Shown piece by piece: positions 54,647-64,000 of a stretch of 64,000 nucleotides of DNA (its first letter is position 1; the number at the start of each line of letters is the position of its first letter). Below the pieces are notes generated by a model, which searched no databases, was not told the DNA's origin, and saw only the letters and a list, made by a program, of their open reading frames with translations. The position numbers and the translations under genes were made by a program. The stretch comes from Harmothoe impar (lineage: Eukaryota; Annelida; Polychaeta; Phyllodocida; Polynoidae). Location of the stretch: assembly GCA_947462335.1 (NCBI GenBank), contig OX381714.1, positions 54,667,800 through 54,731,799 of the forward strand, in the 5' to 3' direction.

Positions 54647-57600
54647 GCTTCGTTCATTGGCGTTAGAGGGGGGGGGGGTACCAGTGACCATGGCCAAACA
54701 TGACAAAGGAGGGGGGGGGGGGTCATATTTGAGAATAAAATAATGAAAAACAGAGGAAAGGAGGAAAAGCAAGGAAATGAAACAGGAAATGCAGTGAAGG
54801 ATTTTTAGATTCTTTAAAATTGTCTGCAGGGATGAAGGCGGATGGACTCTTAAAGCTAAGTCTGGATACCAGGATAGTTCCTCCAGGATAGAAAGTTGTT
54901 AGAGTGGCTGGTGCTGTTGTGTGCCTGGCGCCCTGCCTTGTTTATATGAGCATCCTGATGTCTGATATCCCTTGTGATATGTGTTTTAGATGCCCTAGTT
55001 GGTGATATATCTTGATAATCATTATTTATTCTGACGAAACAAAACTTTCTATCTGGTCTGTCATCTAATTGATTAATTGCATATGTTATTGTGAATATCT
55101 GCCATGCCAGATATAACATACAGGCAAAGGATCATTTACTGTAGATCCCCCTCTCCTTGGGCCTATGTTTGCACATATTATGTAGTATAGACTGTGTGTA
55201 TTTTAGGCTGAGTATGGACATGTTCATGTGGAGGTTGCCAGTCCCCCAACACTACATGTCCCAGTGCGTGGTAGCAGTAGGTCATCAGAAGGCATGTGAC
55301 AGCATGGTTACATCAAGCCATAAATAAAGTACGCCGGCATGATTTTTCTCCTGCAAATTATCGGAATCTATGATATTCAAAATAGTCGTCACATCCCCGA
55401 TTTTACAACCACCTATGATCAAGATTAGTATGTAGGCATTAATCATATGGAGGAGGTGCTGTATATTACTAGCTTGTGGTATAGTAGGGCCCCCCTACTG
55501 GCAACATCTTATGTCATCAGCAGTAAACACCTCTATCTACCCCTAGGTTTTCAGTGTGAAAGGTTATTGATATTGATAAAAAATGTCCCTACTGTAAAAC
55601 CTCGCGTATAAGCCGCGGCTAGTGCGCGAATCAGACCGGGGGTGCGGCTTCCCTGCTAGCACCACTCGTCTACATCACGTGAATATTACGTAAAAATGAC
55701 GAGAAACACATCAGTTTTACATAATAATGATGTAATTCAGACGAGTGGTGCTAGCAGGGTTATAGGATGGGCCAATGGTCAGGGTGCGGCTTATACGCGA
55801 GTTTTTGCTACAATGGTGCAGTATTAAAAGTCACCATAATCAGATCGCTGGTGCGGCTTATAGAATCGGCCTAAAGTCGGGGTGTGGCTTATACGTGAGT
55901 TAGGCTTATACGCGAGGTTTTACGGTATTGCCATAATTTTAGGTTCCTATGGGCACTCTGTGATGAACATGATGAATATACATGTATATGACAGGCCATT
56001 CTAAGTGATATCTAAGTCATGGGAGATGGAAATTGATATCTTAGCGGCTTAGCGGCTTATCTTGGATTTTGGTTGCAATGTTCACAACCTTTTTTACACC
56101 CACCGTATCTGAAAAGCCCATGATTAGAGCTGCCTGTGGTATAAAGTGACCTCTGGTTTTTCTTGGTGATTGGTGTCACCAGAAAAAATGCTGCTGGCTC
56201 TCCAATGCTGCAGCACTTTTAGGCATTGCAGTCTATACAGGGATTGGGATATACTTTGAATGGGAGTATTTGTCAGCTTTGAGTTTTGATTTTCGCTCAG
56301 ACTTTCCTTAATAGCAATAGACATAGAGCGAGTATCAACATGCTAAGCAGACCTTGACCTGACCATGAGATTTCAAAGTAATAACAAAGAGGAATTTAAA
56401 CTCTGAACCTGCACATGTATACTCTTTCCAGCTATGTCATATGTTACCAAAATTAAACAATATCATGGAAGAAAAACTCATTTACTTATTTACTGTTATA
56501 TTTACTCATTTACTGTTATATTTACCTCATAGATCACATTGAAATCATGAAATTATGTGAAAGACTACAGACGGTTGGGACAATCCTCTAGAATATTTGG
56601 AGGGTAGTTTTAACTACCCACATCAGTTAGTCTTGGGGATGGCCCTGCCAGAAGGGACTAGTGGTTGAAAGGTCCTTTTTACTCTCCACATTAGTACGTT
56701 TTAGGTTTCACCTGACAAGAAGTGATCATTTAGAAGGCACTTTTTGCTATGCGTCTGGACATTTGGTTCTGCTAGGGGTATCATTTTTCAAATTTAATCA
56801 TATCGAGATGAAGTTTCCTGTCATCTACACCAAAAAGCTTTAATACCCGGGGTTTAGGAAGTCTGGATTGAACAGGTAGCATTCTCCAGTCTACATATCA
56901 GTTAATTGAATACTCCAAATGAAGCAGAGGTCTACATGAAATCAGACAATACAGTTAGCTCACGGTCAGTGCTAATGTATAATTTATATCTCATGTCAAA
57001 GAAGTAATGACAGCCACCTAGATGAACAGTATGTATCCAATATAATACTGCTATAGTTATGGTGGTCAGGTTTTACTGCTGTAAGAGTGATTCTATATCA
57101 GGAGGAGTGGCCTCAAGAACAGCTCTCTGTACTGATTTTAAAGTGATCTTGTTGCCCTAGCAACCAGCATGGACATATAGCCTGAGAAATACATATATCT
57201 CCTTCTCCTCATGCCATCAGAGAAACAATTCCAACATTTGGGTTGTCCTGTTGTCATCATATAGGAGGAATCAATTCAAAGGAAATCAAATAAAATAAAA
57301 GGTAAAGTTTTTTTTGCTGCATTGAGTATATTTACATGAATTCCATAACATATAAAGCTTTGGCAAATGTCCTTCAGCAATTACATGAGGCAAATAGAAC
57401 TAAAAATAGAGGATTTTGAAGAGTACTAACATCTTTAGGGGGATTATAACACTATTTTCATTGGATTCCTGTATGTTAACAACAACAGTAAAGAAAATAT
57501 ATCAATCCAACACCTTCAGAGACGATTATCTACCTGTGTGATTTCCTTTTAATTCCAGAAGCTTATGGAGATAAAAACGTCTACCTCTTTACTCTAAACA

Positions 57601-57728
57601 CAGACTTTGTGCAGCATACAATTGTAGACAGGAATACATTCTGTCCTAGGTCCTAGGCCTATTGGTCAGCAATATTGGATATCTTGATAGAACTTCAATG
57701 CTGTAGCTCCTACAAACTACATGATAAG
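54647..57728. other. Intergenic between fucosyltransferase and GPCR
   Basis: No coding exon seen. Poly-G runs at ~54668 and ~54710, and the TA-target MITE at 55592-55925. An acceptor (TTAATTCCAG) at 57558 implies a 5' UTR exon of the GPCR starting at 57559. Confidence 0.45.
55592..55925. mobile_element. TA-target MITE, 334 bp
   Basis: CTGTAAAACCTCGCGTATAA at 55592 and its inverse (TTATACGCGAGGTTTTACGG) at 55925, flanked by TA. Interior contains GCTAGCACCACTCGTCT and its inverse, plus repeated GGTGCGGCTTATA. Mariner/pogo-type ends. Confidence 0.8.
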
Positions 57729-58733
57729 ATGAACATTTCAATAAATTCAACAAACTTCAACCAGAGCAATTTAATAGACTGTGACCACAACACTCTGTGT
57801 TGGTTTTCAGGTGATTTTGCATGGATGTTTTTGGTATGGGACGTTATGGACACCCTGCTAGTGATTTTCACTAATGGTATCACTCTGACGATCCTTGTCA
57901 GAAATAAGCTACTTGAAACCTCAAGTAACATCTTCATTGCCTTCCTCACCCTGGCAGACCTCATTTATCCTGCTTCTTTACCATTCCGTATAATGAGTCT
58001 GGGACACTTTGTAACTGGAACTGGATGGAAAATCTCTTGCTTTATACACCTACTGATTACCAATGTGTCAGCGATGCTTAATGTTATCACACTTTTTGTG
58101 ATTGCAGTAGATAGACTTATCTACATCTCTCACTGTTTAGAATACCACTCTCTGGTACCAGTCAACAAGGCAACCTACATGGTTTCCATTATATGGGGGT
58201 TGACTATAATGCTTGTTATGACTACTTTAGGTTTTGGATACCAGTATTATCAGTTGGTTGACACTAGAGGGATGGTATGTGATGTAAACAACAGCATGAA
58301 TTTGATTTCAAAGCTAGTCTTCATTTTTCCTTTAATCATCCCTATTCCAGCTACTGTCGGGATTTACATCAAAATTGGGCTTGTAGCTTGGAAACAGAAG
58401 CGCAGCATAGCAGCTGCAAGTCTCAATCAGCCAACCCCAACTCCAGCCCCAGATTCTAAGATTACTAAAGTCATGTTAAATGTGCTAGTTGTCTATGTCA
58501 CCTGTAATCTGGAGGTAGTTTTGCTATCAGCAATTATCCATAGATTTCCAGAGCATCTCCGACCAATGGTTCTCAGAGTAGGTTCTTCTATATGGCGAGT
58601 GAATAGGTGGATAAATCCCTTCATTTATGCAGGGAAAAGTAAGAAGTTCAGAGGATATGTTAGGAGACTCTTCACTCCATATTCTTGCTCTATGGGTCAA
58701 TCACCTGATTTGTTTTCAACTTTTCAGATATAA
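57729..58733 (+). CDS. Class A G protein-coupled receptor, orphan
   Basis: 334 residues from ATG 57729; the frame runs open upstream but without an ATG. N-terminus has three N-glycosylation sequons (N2, N6, N11). Seven hydrophobic segments. TM2 has LADLIYP (class A L-A-D). TM3 cysteine in KISCFIH can pair with the ECL2 cysteine in GMVCDV. The DRY motif is DRL (AVDRLIYI). TM6 lacks the usual CWxP (VTCNLEVVL there). TM7 has NPFIY (NPxxY) followed by helix-8-like KSKKFRGYVRRLF. The TM7/helix-8 WINPFIY resembles melatonin-type receptors, but overall similarity is too weak to name a ligand. Single coding exon; 5' UTR intron likely. AATAAA at ~60011 is one candidate poly(A) signal. Confidence 0.85.
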   Translation: MNISINSTNFNQSNLIDCDHNTLCWFSGDFAWMFLVWDVMDTLLVIFTNGITLTILVRNKLLETSSNIFIAFLTLADLIYPASLPFRIMSLGHFVTGTGWKISCFIHLLITNVSAMLNVITLFVIAVDRLIYISHCLEYHSLVPVNKATYMVSIIWGLTIMLVMTTLGFGYQYYQLVDTRGMVCDVNNSMNLISKLVFIFPLIIPIPATVGIYIKIGLVAWKQKRSIAAASLNQPTPTPAPDSKITKVMLNVLVVYVTCNLEVVLLSAIIHRFPEHLRPMVLRVGSSIWRVNRWINPFIYAGKSKKFRGYVRRLFTPYSCSMGQSPDLFSTFQI

Positions 58734-60207
58734 TGACAGGTAAATTAATGAACTATTGGACATCATACAGTTATCATATGACTTTAATTAGCACTTCTAG
58801 GTATTAATCCACCATACTGACTGGTGTATTATTATACTATCTGGCAACGCAGTCAGGCACATTGGTACTTTTCCTCCTGATAGTACTCCCATTATGAACA
58901 AGGAATTTACCTCTTGCCCCATTGCCACAACCAGAAGTACAATTCTTCTGAACTGGTTCCTTATCAGGCTCCATTATCTCCCCCCAAAATATCACAGTTC
59001 ATCTGACATGGTTGTTCAACTGGACCTAACAAAGACAGTAACCAAAGAAAGGTAGGCTCCCTGGTGGTGGTTAGAAAAGTGACACATTCTCCCCCCGTTG
59101 ATGTATACCTCTACTGCTAATACATCAGTATAGGCCATATCCCAGAGTGTTGTTTCACACATAGGTAGAAAGTTGTTTTACAGTTGAGTTAGCGAGAATT
59201 TTATTCTGAGGGGGATCTTTAAATCAAAGAAGGTGGAGTTGGTTTTGCAACGTTTTGATTCAATTCATGAATCTTCATCAGACAATGATAATAAATCATA
59301 ATTAGTAATCATAATTGTTACATAACATTATGTAATACATGTGGCAATAAATGCAAGAGCACACTTCACGTTTCACTGGGAGACAGCTATATGCCCGGAG
59401 AACACAGCTTGTCAGTTCTGAAGAAGCATTGTTATTAAGTGTTGATATTGATATTGTGTTTTTCACACAATCAGCTCCTTCAGTCTTTTCCCCAGCACTG
59501 CAGGAATATGGTGTGTGCATTGTAAGATATATATCAATCATTATAATGTGAAATATAAGGCATTTAAGAATTACTGGGGTATATTTTACATAGTGTATTT
59601 AGTTGTTGAGTGGTACCATCTATGGTACTAGTGACAAGGTTGACTACTTCTGCTTTCTCAAATTGTGATGCTGCTTTGGCTTATGATATGGATAATCTAC
59701 AACCAATTCAATAATCTATGTGATACAATTTCATTAAGTGCATAATATGAGACATACAAAGCAAGAACAAAAGCAGTACATGAACTGAGATTTAAATATT
59801 GTCCAATCATCTAGGAGACTTTGACCATTAAATTGTTGTTAGATAGATATAAATATGATAATGCTTAGTCAGCAATCTCCCGTATCAATCCTTGGAAAAT
59901 GCACTTTGTTATGGTTATCAGATTATAAATATGCTCATGTTGTATCCTGTATAGTAATTTACTTGTCACTGTAAAACGTATGAAAAGGTACGCCTACCCA
60001 TATATTGTGCAATAAAATGTTCTAACTGTTTTATTTGAATATTTTTAACAGTAAAAGCATAGTGTAGGGGCACGATGTCACCGGGTGTGTCCCGAACCCC
60101 GCAGGGGGTGCCATTACCGGCTGTCATCATGCATCGTGCCCTATATGTCCAAGGGACTTGTCAATGCAATCCAGTAAGGTAGGGAGTGGAGAACAGTCAG
60201 ACAAGCG
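58734..60207. other. GPCR 3' flank
   Basis: No gene. AT-rich; AATAAA at ~59288 and ~60011. A GATGTCACCGGGTG/CATCATGCATCGTGCCC fragment at 60073-60140 resembles the ATGATGCA repeats. Confidence 0.4.
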
Positions 60208-60277
60208 TTGGTAGTGTAATGGTTAGCACGCTTGTCACCGGTGCGAGAGGTCTGTGGTTCGATTCCCAGCTGATCCA
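60208..60277 (+). repeat. tRNA-Asp-like sequence (SINE head or tRNA pseudogene)
   Basis: A-box TAGTGTAATGGTTAGCAC, anticodon-loop-like TTGTCAC, B-box GGTTCGATTCCC, ending TGATCCA. The acceptor 5' strand and part of the anticodon stem do not pair, so a functional tRNA is unlikely. Confidence 0.5.
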
Positions 60278-60914
60278 ATGACTAAGTTTTTCTGCGACCC
60301 CTCCAATTGCATCATAAACTCTCATTTGTACACTATGACATTATTAGCAAAAAAGGGTCACCCTGATAAGGCCCCAAAAATGCCTTCCCAGGTAACAAGC
60401 AAAATTAGGGCAGGTAGGTCAGATTTTAATTTGAAATTGATTTAAACGTAGAAAACACCAAACATGAGCCAATCGTGAATCACCATGTTCACTTGCCAGA
60501 CATCAGGATAACTAAGCATATATCACAAAGTTGTTAGATATGTTTGTTCAAGATCAATTTCCTAAAGTCAGACAATTATTTAGGAGCTTGTTCTTCCTGG
60601 CCACAGATTTGAGAAATCTAGAGAAATAGGAATATTAGGAAGCTTTATGGTCTGGTTGGCTTAATCATATTGGGCTATTTCAGGTCTGTTTATGGTAGCT
60701 TGCTCTAAATTCCCAATTAAATATTTCTACAAAAATAGTCATTTAAAAATAATCATATTTTATAAATCATTTTTCTGTAACATAAATTATTTTATTCAGT
60801 GGTTATAATGCATCGTGAGTGATACCTCCATCTAAGAAGGTTCAAGCAAACAAAGAATCTCGTTGATACATGGATATGCTATCAACCAGTGCCCATTCTT
60901 CAAAAGGACAGTTG

Positions 60915-61089
60915 TGTAACGGTCGCGGAAAAATCATCTGGAGAAAGCGGGACTCGAACCCACAACCGTCAGATCACATAACCTGCTACTCTACCAACTG
61001 AGCTACTTCCCCGTCTGACAATCTGACCGCGCAGTACATTACTGGGTCAGTTCGGTGCGCGGAAGGGGGTGGTAACCACTTCCCTTACA
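60915..61089 (-). repeat. 3' LTR of the tRNA-bearing element (175 bp)
   Basis: TGTAA...TTACA termini. About 5-6% divergence from the other repeat over the aligned part, plus a ~14-bp length difference after the tRNA-like sequence. Confidence 0.75.
60939..61012 (-). tRNA. tRNA-like sequence in 3' LTR (probably not a working tRNA)
   Basis: 74 nt on the minus strand. GGGGAAG pairs with TTTCTCC (two G-U pairs), discriminator A. D arm GCTC..GAGT imperfect, A box TAGCTCAGTTGGTAGAG, T arm GTGGG/CCCGC with B box GGTTCGAGTCC exact. Anticodon arm CAGGT/ATCTG has a 6-nt loop, so the isotype cannot be read. Lys-like overall. Best seen as a Pol III promoter module. Confidence 0.55.
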
Positions 61090-63510
61090 CAGCTCCCCCA
61101 GCTTCTATTGTACGCTTCGGAAGATAAAGGGGAAGAAGGGAATACCTATGTGCAGGGTAGAGCTGACCAGGACAGAATATCAAAGACAAGGCTTCTAATG
61201 AGCAACTTTATTTAAAACACCATAAGCCTTAAATGCAAACAATTGGCCGGGAATTTGTCAATTAGGAACAAACGGTATAAATAAGACCACATCCTTTTGA
61301 TAGCAGGAGCGGCAAAACCCTATCCGAAAGGATTTACGGGAGCGCGCCTGCTGCTTTCAGGTGAAACGCATCTAAGGCAGTTTTTGAGTCATTTCCTGAC
61401 TAGAAGTTGGCGGACGAGCAGTCAACACGCTACGTTTATTATCCAATCCCTGCACGAGCACGACACGGCACCTGGCGGCAGAAACAAAACAGAAACATGA
61501 TTAGTTAAAGCAAGGCTCGTCCCACATTATGCACATGTCGGCTGTATCCAATAGAGAGGAAGAGCCGCCCCCCCCCCTCACCACCCTTATGCTAATACCT
61601 AATGGCAGTATATAACCGCCTGTCGGGCCCAGAGAGGGAGAGAGAGAGGGAAAGGAGAATTGCTGCATCACAAAAATCTAGGGGAGCGCATATTGATCAG
61701 GGAGATCAGTTTTATTGTCGGAGTTAGGGATAGCGATTCTCGCCGGCCCCGCTCCGGACAGTCATACGGAGAGCGATATTTAAATCTAGACAGCACCCCT
61801 TCATGGGAAGGCGAACCCAGTGAGCGGTGTCATGTTGGCCGGAGTTAATGGGAACCATTTGTGCCGTCACCATTCGTGGTGAGCGGCTCTGAGCTACGGG
61901 AAACAGCCCTAGCAGGGAATAGCGACGTGTGACAGGTAAGCTGTCAACACCGCCGCCGCCGGAGAGCCCGCTGGCCCGCCTCCCGTCTGGGAAGGCCCCC
62001 ACCGCAACCCTACTGTGCGGCGTTCAGAGATAAATGGGGATATCGCACCTATTGAAAGGCATAATCTTAAGAAATACTTTATGCCGGGATAAGTGATAAT
62101 GCTTAGCATAGTCAACACGACTGTCTACCTTCTAGGCCTGAAATACATTTAGATCTTTTAGAGAAAACCTAATGAGTAAGATTGGACCTGGGAAATTGTC
62201 TCTCTCTCTCCTTACATTTATTCTATTTGCTCCCCTATGGAACCTGCTCTCAGTAACATTGGTACAAATGCACGACATTATATGAACCAGCTGGTGTTTA
62301 TTACAATTGGCCTGGAGACCAAGGCCTAAGGAAGGAGTCAAGGGCAGGTATTTGTACCTGTCCAGGTGAGTGTATGGACATTCAGTCCCCCTAGGCGGGA
62401 CCTACATACTTGTCACATTCCATGCGTTGAAAGCCACATGCTATCTTAAAGTACTCTGTCAGGTAGGACAAAGGAAGATCATTGTTAGGTAGTTGCAATG
62501 CACTAATATTATTCAAGGTTATTCAGTAGTTAGAATTGTTGTGTAAGTGCCGTTCACCTAGCCTAATGACCGTGTTAGTAATTAGAGGGCTTGCTTCGAT
62601 ATGAGAAGGATGAAATGTCAATAAACAACCATGATATTCAAATGCATTCGTACCTCAATTCATTGGCCGGAGACGTCTTTATTTGTGTGCCTGGAGACGC
62701 TCCTTATGGCGAGTTGAATTAGAACTACCTCTGAGATGAAACTAAGTTACCCCTTTTATATTGTCAAACCATTATGATAGACTTACAGTAAAATTAATAC
62801 AGTCAACTCCCTCTTAGCGGCCACCCCTCCAGTGCAGCCAATCCCTCTAATGCAGACACTTTCCATAGTCCCAGACATACTACAATGTACAGAAAATGAC
62901 CCCCTCTAATGCAGCCACCCCACCAAAGCGGCCACTTTTTCATAGTCCCAAGGGTGGCCACATTAGAGGGAGTTGACTGTACGATCCAGACCGTTATGGC
63001 GCTAAGGGAGAAAGGAGCCCCTTGTATAACAAGGATCATTATCAGTGACAGTTAATTCCCCAAACACTAAATCAGTTCATTCCCCACAACTGGACTCCGG
63101 GAAGGGCTATTCCCTGAGGCCGGTGGTCGGAAACAGAAGTCGGACGCGGATAGATCTTCTCGGATCCCCCAAGATGAAGTTGAAGACTCAGTAGGGCTTA
63201 TAGTACATATACGGAATAAGACATTTAGAGCATAGACCACTGGTCGCAACACATATATAACAGGTAATATAACGAACATCAAAGAGTGCACACTATCATG
63301 TCCCCACAGCAGCCAATGATAGAAGCTCACAGCACCGAACATATCCAGCCAATTTGTGGACTGGACTCCATGCTGAACTCCAACTGCCCGTACTAGGGAC
63401 CAACTCTTCACTACCTGCTCCTCCAACTACCAATCGCCAGCAGGTGGCCAATCCCCAGCAAGTTGGAATGCTCCAACCGTACCAGCGAGTGCCCTCGCTT
63501 TATCCACCAG
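61090..63510. other. Interior of the tRNA-bearing LTR element
   Basis: No gag, pol or other recognisable ORF. On the plus strand a TATATAA at 61612 is followed by a purine-rich, CpG-rich stretch and two splice-donor-like sites (CAG/GTAAGC at ~61937, CAG/GTGAGT at ~62372). The small MITE at 62800-62979 lies within it. The interior could be captured genomic sequence. Confidence 0.5.
62800..62979. mobile_element. TA-target MITE, 180 bp
   Basis: CAGTCAACTCCCTCT at 62800 and its inverse GAGGGAGTTGACTG at 62979, flanked by TA. Internal repeats TCTAATGCAGCCACC and CATAGTCCCA. Pogo/mariner-type ends. Confidence 0.85.
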
Positions 63511-63534
63511 TGTAACGGTCGCGGAAAAATCATC

Positions 63535-63608
63535 TGGAGAAAGCGGGACTCAAACCCACGACCCTCAGATCACGTAACCTGCTGCTCTACCAACTGAGCT
63601 ACTTCCCC
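63535..63608 (-). tRNA. tRNA-like sequence in 5' LTR (probably not a working tRNA)
   Basis: Same fold as the 3' LTR copy: acceptor GGGGAAG/TTTCTCC, perfect D stem GCTC/GAGC, T stem GTGGG/CCCGC. The B box has one change (GGTTTGAGTCC). 6-nt anticodon loop again, so this defect is shared and predates the element's insertion. Confidence 0.55.
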
Positions 63609-63657
63609 GTCTGTACATTATTACTGGGTCGGTTCGGTGTGCGGAAGGGGGTGGTAA

Positions 63658-63804
63658 CCCAGTGAACAAAAAAACGTTATTTTACGTCAAAATAACAGTA
63701 TAAAATTTCATATAACGTTATGCCATAGTAAGAAGCCTTAGAGAAACGTTATTTAACGTTATATAATGTCATAAAATGTTGTATAACGTTTTTTGTTTAC
63801 TGGG
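63658..63804. mobile_element. AACGTT MITE, 147 bp, inside the 5' LTR
   Basis: CCCAGTGAACAAAAAAA at the left and TTTGTTTACTGGG at the right, with AA duplicated. The empty site is seen directly in the other LTR (GGTGGTAACCACTTCCC at ~61069-61085), which proves the 2-bp target duplication. Confidence 0.9.
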
Positions 63805-63824
63805 AACCACTTCCCTTACAGTTG

Positions 63825-64000
63825 CAAGATATCACTCAGTTATAGAGTACAAAATAGACTCGAAATGTGAAGGAATGTTAACATTGCCCCTGGATTACAT
63901 AATATGATACAATTTGAGAAATTTGTATGACGAGGAAAGGTGTGTCTCTGTTCACTACTCCTTCAGAACTGAATCAGGTGAGTTTTTACCGCCCTGACCT
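63825..64000. other. Continuation of diverged foldback-family arm
   Basis: CTCAGTTATAGAG... matches CCCAGTTATAGAGCTC in the right arm near 21740. A donor-like CAG/GTGAGT occurs at ~63977. No gene seen to the window end. Confidence 0.45.

Larger units (their letters stand above)
60915..63820 (-). mobile_element. Non-autonomous LTR retrotransposon with a tRNA-like gene in its LTRs
   Basis: Two direct repeats, 60915-61089 and 63511-63820 (the latter interrupted by a MITE), begin TGTAACGG and end CCCTTACA. The outer flanks share GTTG (60911-60914, 63821-63824), and the sequence outside them joins into a diverged copy of the foldback-element arm, so the unit inserted as a whole. On the minus strand, the 63511 repeat ends CCGTTACA, then C, then TGGTGGATAAAGC, a PBS-like site. 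A purine-rich GCTGGGGGAGCTG precedes the other repeat. The 2.4-kb interior has no gag or pol. Each repeat carries a 74-nt tRNA-like sequence on the element's sense strand. Confidence 0.75.
63511..63820 (-). repeat. 5' LTR of the tRNA-bearing element, MITE inserted
   Basis: About 161 bp when the 147-bp MITE and its 2-bp duplication are removed. Same termini and tRNA-like core as the 3' copy. Confidence 0.75.

Noticed and set aside
60939..61012. A functional nuclear tRNA gene
   Set aside because: The same sequence with identical flanks occurs 2.6 kb away as part of a terminal repeat, and the anticodon loop has 6 nt; it is better seen as part of a mobile element.
61724..62002. 92-residue minus-strand ORF inside the tRNA-bearing LTR element as a Gag remnant
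   Set aside because: No CCHC knuckle or capsid-like motif; composition follows the local GC-rich sequence.

Overview
This window comes from an animal nuclear genome that is compact, intron-containing and full of transposable elements. Spliced genes with consensus GT/AG introns, an RSF1 chromatin-remodelling gene, a ZDHHC24-type palmitoyltransferase, a GT10 fucosyltransferase and a class A GPCR fix it as metazoan. The repeat load (Ty3/Gypsy, Penelope-like with GIY-YIG, CR1/L2-like LINE tails, many MITE families) and the non-vertebrate look of the proteins suggest a marine invertebrate, possibly a lophotrochozoan such as a mollusc or brachiopod. The species cannot be fixed from sequence alone.

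Layout. 1-13613 (minus strand): a Ty3/Gypsy LTR retrotransposon that lacks only its 3' end. It has a 5' LTR (12789-13613, TGTA...TACA), a tRNA-His-type primer binding site, a coiled-coil ORF1, a gag with a CCHC knuckle, a pol with intact protease, RT, RNase H and integrase residues, and an unusual 1243-residue ORF3 after pol. The gag is broken by a tandem triplication of a 448-bp unit. 13614-25346: transposon graveyard. It holds a LINE 3' end split by a 1.5-kb AACGTT-rich TIR element, a 5'-truncated Penelope-like element with 16-bp flanking repeats, a 2.7-kb foldback element carrying a nested TIR element with two tRNA-like modules, a palindrome-rich element with a LINE tail inside it, and a pogo/mariner-like MITE hit by a second AACGTT MITE.

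25347-41545 (plus): RSF1 orthologue, 15 coding exons joining in frame to 1920 codons. Its introns carry hairpin-type MITEs. 45654-50090: nested MITEs, including two 0.9-kb copies of one TIR family with 7-bp target duplications, on either side of the ZDHHC24-like gene (48210-49037, plus). 51392-52346: a long CCAACGTTGG-rich TIR element. 53478-54646 (plus): last exon of an alpha-1,3-fucosyltransferase whose start exon was not found. 57729-58733 (plus): intronless class A GPCR coding region.

60915-63820 (minus): the most interesting element. It is a 2.9-kb element with ~175-bp direct terminal repeats (TGTAA...TTACA), a 4-bp target duplication, PBS-like and polypurine-like sites and no recognisable pol. 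Each terminal repeat contains a tRNA-like sequence with Pol III A and B boxes. It looks like a non-autonomous LTR retrotransposon carrying a tRNA gene in its LTR, comparable in design to plant Cassandra elements, which carry 5S rRNA. The host genes are functionally unrelated to one another; the transposons dominate the architecture and explain most of the noncoding sequence.
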